DNA from: Reyranella sp.
GTDB taxonomy: Bacteria; Pseudomonadota; Alphaproteobacteria; Reyranellales; Reyranellaceae
Assembly: GCA_022844015.1 (NCBI GenBank)
Contig: JALHMO010000004.1
Coordinates: 1 to 64,000 of the forward strand
Direction of reading: 5' to 3'
DNA: 64,000 nucleotides
Shown here: one piece after another, positions 60,368 to 64,000 of the stretch
Position numbering within the stretch: position 1 is the first letter of the stretch
Layout of the letters: each line of letters opens with the position of its first letter
Notes under the pieces: model-generated
Databases searched by the model: none
What the model saw: the letters and a program-made list of their open reading frames with translations, nothing else
What the model was told of the DNA's origin: nothing
Program-made: the position numbers and the translations under genes

Positions 60368-61453
60368 ATGATGGGCCGCCTTCTCCTGTTGCTGGGTTCC
60401 CTGCTTGTTGGCCTGATCTTACTCGAGCTCGGCGCTCGCCTGCTGCGGGGGCCGGAGTGGCTCTGGCAATGGCCCAACCTGGTGACCGTCCAACGTGACG
60501 GAAGCGCCACCGATGTAGCCCGCTACGCAGCGTACGACGACGGGCTCGGCTTCATCCCGCTTCCCGGGGCACGCCTGCTCAACCTGACGCGCGAGAACGA
60601 CGGCACAATCAGGCGAACCAATGCCAGCCACGACGCCCGCGGACTGCGCGTGGCGCCGGCCGGCACCCTGGCTACCCTGCCGGGCCCGGCGATTCTCGCC
60701 GCCGGCGACTCGTTCACCTACGGCGCCGAGGTCGACGACGCAGATACCTGGCCCGTCGCCCTGCAGTCGTTGCTCGGGCGACCGGTCGTCAACGCCGGGG
60801 TCAACGGCTACGGCGTCGATCAGATCGTGCTCAGGGCAGAGAAGGTCGCGCGCACGCTCCATCCGGGCGTGATCGTCGTCGCCATGATCTACGACGACCT
60901 GCGGCGGGCCGAGATGGGCCGTGTGTGGGGCGCCGACAAGCCGTACTTCACTGTCGAGGGCGAGACGCTCTCGCTGCGCAACGTGCCGGTTCCGCCGCCG
61001 ACCACGCAGCAGGCACCGTTGACGCTGGGGCAGCGCGTGCTTGGCCGGTCGATGCTGGTGCAGTTGACGATGCTGGCCGTGGGACTGATGGACGCCTGGA
61101 GTCACGACGACACATTCGTCCACCCCGAGGGCGAGGGCGTACGGATCGCCTGCCTGCTCATGAAGCGCCTCGCCGCGTTCGGCCACGAGGCCGATGCCAA
61201 GGTCGTGGTGGTGGGACTCTACGATGCGGACGCCTGGCGCTGGCGCTGGCTCGGGTCGCTCGCTCGACAGCAGCGGGCGCTGGACGCGACGTTGTCGTGC
61301 GCGGCCCGAGCCGGGATCGAGACGATCGACACTTACGGCCCCTTCGACCGCGCGATCTCGGCCGGAGGAGTCGAAGCCCTCTATCATCGCTGGCATACCA
61401 ATGCCGCCGGCAACCGGCTGATCGCCGAGCTGATCGCGGCACGGTTGCAGTGA
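60368..61453 (+). CDS. SGNH/GDSL-type hydrolase, membrane-anchored
   Basis: A 361-residue protein with an N-terminal signal-anchor helix (about 3-22; L-L-L-L-L-G-S-L-L-V-G-L-I-L-L) and a large outer domain. The GDS block is A-A-G-D-S-F-T-Y-G (nucleophile Ser115), block III fits N-A-G-V-N-G-Y, and the C-terminal catalytic pair falls in Y-H-R-W-H-T-N (His340 and His343, where D-x-x-H is usual). The missing Asp leaves catalytic competence uncertain. The start is ATG 60368 (a second ATG follows at once). It converges on der with a 3-base gap. Function unknown; an envelope esterase or deacetylase is possible. Confidence 0.75.
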   Translation: MMGRLLLLLGSLLVGLILLELGARLLRGPEWLWQWPNLVTVQRDGSATDVARYAAYDDGLGFIPLPGARLLNLTRENDGTIRRTNASHDARGLRVAPAGTLATLPGPAILAAGDSFTYGAEVDDADTWPVALQSLLGRPVVNAGVNGYGVDQIVLRAEKVARTLHPGVIVVAMIYDDLRRAEMGRVWGADKPYFTVEGETLSLRNVPVPPPTTQQAPLTLGQRVLGRSMLVQLTMLAVGLMDAWSHDDTFVHPEGEGVRIACLLMKRLAAFGHEADAKVVVVGLYDADAWRWRWLGSLARQQRALDATLSCAARAGIETIDTYGPFDRAISAGGVEALYHRWHTNAAGNRLIAELIAARLQ

Positions 61454-61456
61454 GCC

Positions 61457-62899
61457 TTACGTCTTGCGCCGCCTCCCCGCATACGGGTTGCTGGGCTTGC
61501 GCATGGTCAGGCGGATCGGCACGCCGGGCAGGCCGAAATCGTCGCGCAGGCGGTTGGTCAGGTAGCGCAGGTAGTCGTCGCCCAACCCTTCCGGCTGGCT
61601 GACCGACAGCACGAAGGTCGGGGGGCGGATCTTGATCTGGGTCATGAAGCGCAGCCGGATGCGCCTGCCCTTGGCGAGCGGCGGCGGATGGAGGATCTCC
61701 ATCTCGCGCAGCCAGCGATTGAGCCTGGGCGTCGGCACGCGCTTGTTCCAGATGTCGAACGTCTCGAACACCTTGGGCATCAGGCGCTCGACGCCTCGCC
61801 CATTGAGTGCCGAGAAGCCAACGATCGGCACATCCTTGACCTGGGCGAACGAGGCCTCGAGCCTGTCGGCGAGCTTGCGCCACGCCCGGCTCGCCGCCGC
61901 CTGATCGTCGGCCAGAAGGTCGGTCTTGTTGACCGCGATCACCAGCGCCCGCCCCTCCTCGATCACCCAGCCGGCGACCGCGAGATCCTGCTTCTCGGCC
62001 ATGTTGGCGGCGTCGAGCACGATGACCACCACGTCGGCGAGCCGGATGGTGTCGAGCGTGTCGGCAACCGAGGCAGCCTCGAGCTTCTCCTCGATGCGGC
62101 TGCGCCGGCGCATGCCGGCGGTATCGACCAGCCGCACCGGCCGGCCGCGCCACTGCCAGTCGACACGAATGGCGTCGCGCGTGATGCCCGCCTCCGGCCC
62201 CGTGAGGACCCGCTCCTCGCCGATCAGGCGGTTCAGCAGGGTCGACTTGCCGACATTCGGCCGGCCGACAATCGCCAGCAGCAGCGGACGTTTGGCCGCG
62301 TCCTCGTCCTCCCCTGGACCTTCCGCCGTCTCGGCGCCTTCGTCCTCGTCCTCCGGCGCGGCGGCGATGTGGCGGATCAGGGCATCATGCAGGTCGCTCA
62401 GCCCCTCGCCGTGCTCGGCCGAGAACGGCACTGGCGCGCCGAGACCGAGGCCATGTGCCTCGGCCAAGCCTTGCTGGCCGGCGCGGCCTTCGCACTTGTT
62501 GGCGATCACGATGACCTTGGAAGCCCGGCGACGCAGCCACGATGCGAAGCTCTCGTCGAGAGGCACGATGCCGGCGCGGGCGTCGATCAGGAAAAGCACG
62601 ACATCGGCGCTGTCGACGGCGCGCTCGGTGAAGCGGCGCATGCGCGCCTCGAGCGTCTCGCCACCCTTGGTCTCCCACCCCGCCGTATCGAGCAGGGTGA
62701 AGGTGAGATCACCGAGCTGTGCAGGCGATTCGCGGATGTCCCGCGTCACGCCGGGCGTGTCGTCGACGATGGCGCGGCGGCGCCCGACCAGCCGGTTGAA
62801 CAGCGTGGACTTGCCGACATTGGGCCGACCGACGATGGCAACCCGAGGCGCCGCGCGCGGCGTCCCCGTCGTCGCGGCGCCGTCCTCACCGGAGGGCAA
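61457..62899 (-). CDS. der: ribosome-assembly GTPase Der (EngA)
   Basis: A 480-residue tandem GTPase needed for 50S ribosome maturation. G domain 1 has G-R-P-N-V-G-K-S at 24-31, D-T-A-G-W and N-K-C-E. G domain 2 repeats G-R-P-N-V-G-K-S near 214, D-T-A-G-M and N-K-T-D. A C-terminal KH-like domain (about 385-470; P-P-T-F-V-L-S-V-S) ends in a basic tail. An acidic linker (E-D-E-D-E-G-A-E-T) joins the G domains. The best available start is TTG 62897-62899, 14 bases inside the bamB 3' end; no ATG or GTG fits. The bamB-der order is common in alphaproteobacteria. Confidence 0.95.
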   Translation of the reverse strand: MPSGEDGAATTGTPRAAPRVAIVGRPNVGKSTLFNRLVGRRRAIVDDTPGVTRDIRESPAQLGDLTFTLLDTAGWETKGGETLEARMRRFTERAVDSADVVLFLIDARAGIVPLDESFASWLRRRASKVIVIANKCEGRAGQQGLAEAHGLGLGAPVPFSAEHGEGLSDLHDALIRHIAAAPEDEDEGAETAEGPGEDEDAAKRPLLLAIVGRPNVGKSTLLNRLIGEERVLTGPEAGITRDAIRVDWQWRGRPVRLVDTAGMRRRSRIEEKLEAASVADTLDTIRLADVVVIVLDAANMAEKQDLAVAGWVIEEGRALVIAVNKTDLLADDQAAASRAWRKLADRLEASFAQVKDVPIVGFSALNGRGVERLMPKVFETFDIWNKRVPTPRLNRWLREMEILHPPPLAKGRRIRLRFMTQIKIRPPTFVLSVSQPEGLGDDYLRYLTNRLRDDFGLPGVPIRLTMRKPSNPYAGRRRKT

Positions 62900-64000
62900 T
62901 GAGCCGGCCCGAATCGGTCAGGAGGTAGATCGTGCGGTTGGCGATCACCGGCCCGAGACGCACGGGGTCGCGCACCGCGACCTTGCCGAGGATCTCGCCG
63001 GTGTAGGGCGAGAGGGCGAGCAGGTCGCCCAGCGTGCCGGCGACCAGCAGGCGATCGCCGGCGAGCACCGGGCCCGACCACAGCACTGGCGTCGTGCGCT
63101 TGGCGTCCTCGTACTGGGTGAGCTGCGTCACCCATTTCACCTTGCCGTTGTTGCGGCCGACGGCGGCGATATCAGCCGCGCTGGTCGTGACGAAAACGAA
63201 GGCGCCGGCGGCCCACGGCGTCTGGCTGCCGCCGATCCCGCGCTCCCACAGGCGTTGCCCGCTATTGAGATCGACCGCGGAGAGCTGACCCGCCGTTCCC
63301 ATGGCCAGGACGACCCCGCGATCGATTACCGGGCGGCCGCGAATGTCGGTGAGGTTGCCGAATGCCCGCACCTCGCCACGCGCGCCGATCAGCGATTCGT
63401 TCCAGGCGGCGCGGCCGTTCTCCAGGCGAAGCCCGACCAGCTCGCCCGAGCTGAAGGGCGCCACGATGTAGTCGCCCGAGCCGGCCGGGCTGTTGCCGGT
63501 GACGAAGCCCGCCGCCTCCTGGAGGGCCGAGTACTGCCACAGGTCACGTCCGTCGACGGCCGCCAGGGTCTGTAGCTTGTTGTCGATCGAGATGACGAAC
63601 ACGCGATCGGCGAAGACCAGGGGCGAGCCGCGCACCGGCGCGCTCACGGTAGAGTTCCAGACCTCGTTGCCGTTGGCGGGATCGAGCGAATAGACCGTGG
63701 CATAGCCGGTGGTGACGAACAGGCGCCCGCCGTAGTAGGCGAGCCCGCCGCCGAACTCGTCGCCGTCACGCGCCTTCTCGGGCTTCAGCGTGACTCGCCA
63801 GATCAGCTGTCCGGTGTCGGCATTGAACGCCGACACGGTACTTTGCGCATCCTTGGCGAAGACCTTGCCCTCGGCGACGATCGGCGGTGTCGTCAGGACG
63901 CGCGACGACGTGGAGCCTGCCCCGACATCGGCAGTCCAGATGATCTGCGGGGACTCGCCGACCGCCAGATTGTGCATGGCGTAGTTGGCAAAGCCGCCCG
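62886..64000 (-). CDS. bamB: BamB-like outer-membrane assembly lipoprotein, 5' part outside the window
   Basis: At least 371 codons of a PQQ-like eight-bladed beta-propeller: recurring blade motifs such as V-S-A-F-N-A-D-T-G-Q-L-I-W, V-Y-S-L-D-P-A-N-G-N-E-V-W and S-A-V-D-L-N-S-G-Q-R-L-W. This is BamB, the accessory scaffold of the BAM complex. The reading frame continues past 64000 (G-G-F-A-N-Y-A before the first in-window Met), so the signal peptide and lipid-modified cysteine are not seen. It overlaps der by 14 bases, consistent with co-transcription. Confidence 0.85.
   Translation of the reverse strand, partial: GGFANYAMHNLAVGESPQIIWTADVGAGSTSSRVLTTPPIVAEGKVFAKDAQSTVSAFNADTGQLIWRVTLKPEKARDGDEFGGGLAYYGGRLFVTTGYATVYSLDPANGNEVWNSTVSAPVRGSPLVFADRVFVISIDNKLQTLAAVDGRDLWQYSALQEAAGFVTGNSPAGSGDYIVAPFSSGELVGLRLENGRAAWNESLIGARGEVRAFGNLTDIRGRPVIDRGVVLAMGTAGQLSAVDLNSGQRLWERGIGGSQTPWAAGAFVFVTTSAADIAAVGRNNGKVKWVTQLTQYEDAKRTTPVLWSGPVLAGDRLLVAGTLGDLLALSPYTGEILGKVAVRDPVRLGPVIANRTIYLLTDSGRLIALR

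Overview
The window is high-GC DNA packed with long codon-biased genes on both strands. Gene content suggests an environmental alphaproteobacterium: a bamB-der pair at the right edge, many catabolic enzymes, orphan Bug-type and LivJ-type receptors, and Bradyrhizobium/Reyranella-like palindromic intergenic repeats. The genus is a guess. No rRNA, tRNA, CRISPR array, transposase, integrase or prophage was seen. Apart from bamB, der, htrA and cutA, the window is mainly accessory metabolism.

Layout. 0.1-2.7 kb: class III aminotransferase and a LigB/LigA-type extradiol dioxygenase. 2.8-7.4 kb: VapC remnant, GNAT protein, ABC-2 exporter with a NEW3-domain exoprotein, glutathione transferase. 7.8-12.5 kb: dehydrogenase and hydrolase, divergent from a Rieske oxygenase plus glutamine-synthetase-like ligase. 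12.7-16.3 kb: HtrA protease, a cutA broken by an in-frame TAG, a VOC protein and TetR regulator sharing an operator, a nitronate monooxygenase-like enzyme. 16.6-26.1 kb: LysR, amidase, a likely operon (beta-hydroxyacid dehydrogenase, amidohydrolase, Bug receptor, MetE-like protein), then SMP-30 and a ThDP enzyme on the other strand. 26.6-29.0 kb: coupled NTF2-like / D-aminoacylase-like / small exported protein operon. 29.6-34.5 kb: GMC oxidoreductase and a tightly coupled NHL-lyase / MetE-like / D-2-hydroxyacid dehydrogenase operon. 34.7-40.4 kb: MFS and CLC transporters, TPR protein, Kef-type antiporter. 40.4-44.4 kb: Bug-receptor remnant, cobalt-type nitrile hydratase operon, DUF2786 protein, metal-dependent hydrolase. 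44.5-51.8 kb: giant BNR-repeat protein, LprI-like protein, crotonase, Baeyer-Villiger monooxygenase, peptidoglycan-binding/caspase-like protein. 52.0-58.9 kb: AtzE/AtzG-like amidase, MmgE/PrpD, LivJ-like receptor, a receptor-channel fusion, a quinone-oxidoreductase-like protein. 59.0-64.0 kb: a ResA/TlpA-like redoxin with an in-frame TGA at the expected redox cysteine, SGNH hydrolase, der and partial bamB.

The strongest single observation is the redoxin at 58993-60090. Its reading frame continues through TGA in a W-A-P-Y-(TGA)-G-C context, and a hairpin with a GU-containing loop lies about 22 nt downstream, so it is very probably a selenoprotein. The next most interesting are the receptor-channel fusion (56388-57995), the Rieske/ligase pair (9760-12526), the NHL-lyase/MetE-like operon (31507-34489) and the intergenic palindromes, some nested inside others.

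Most genes look like small catabolic modules for aromatic, nitrile, amide and amino compounds. Substrates cannot be read from sequence alone.
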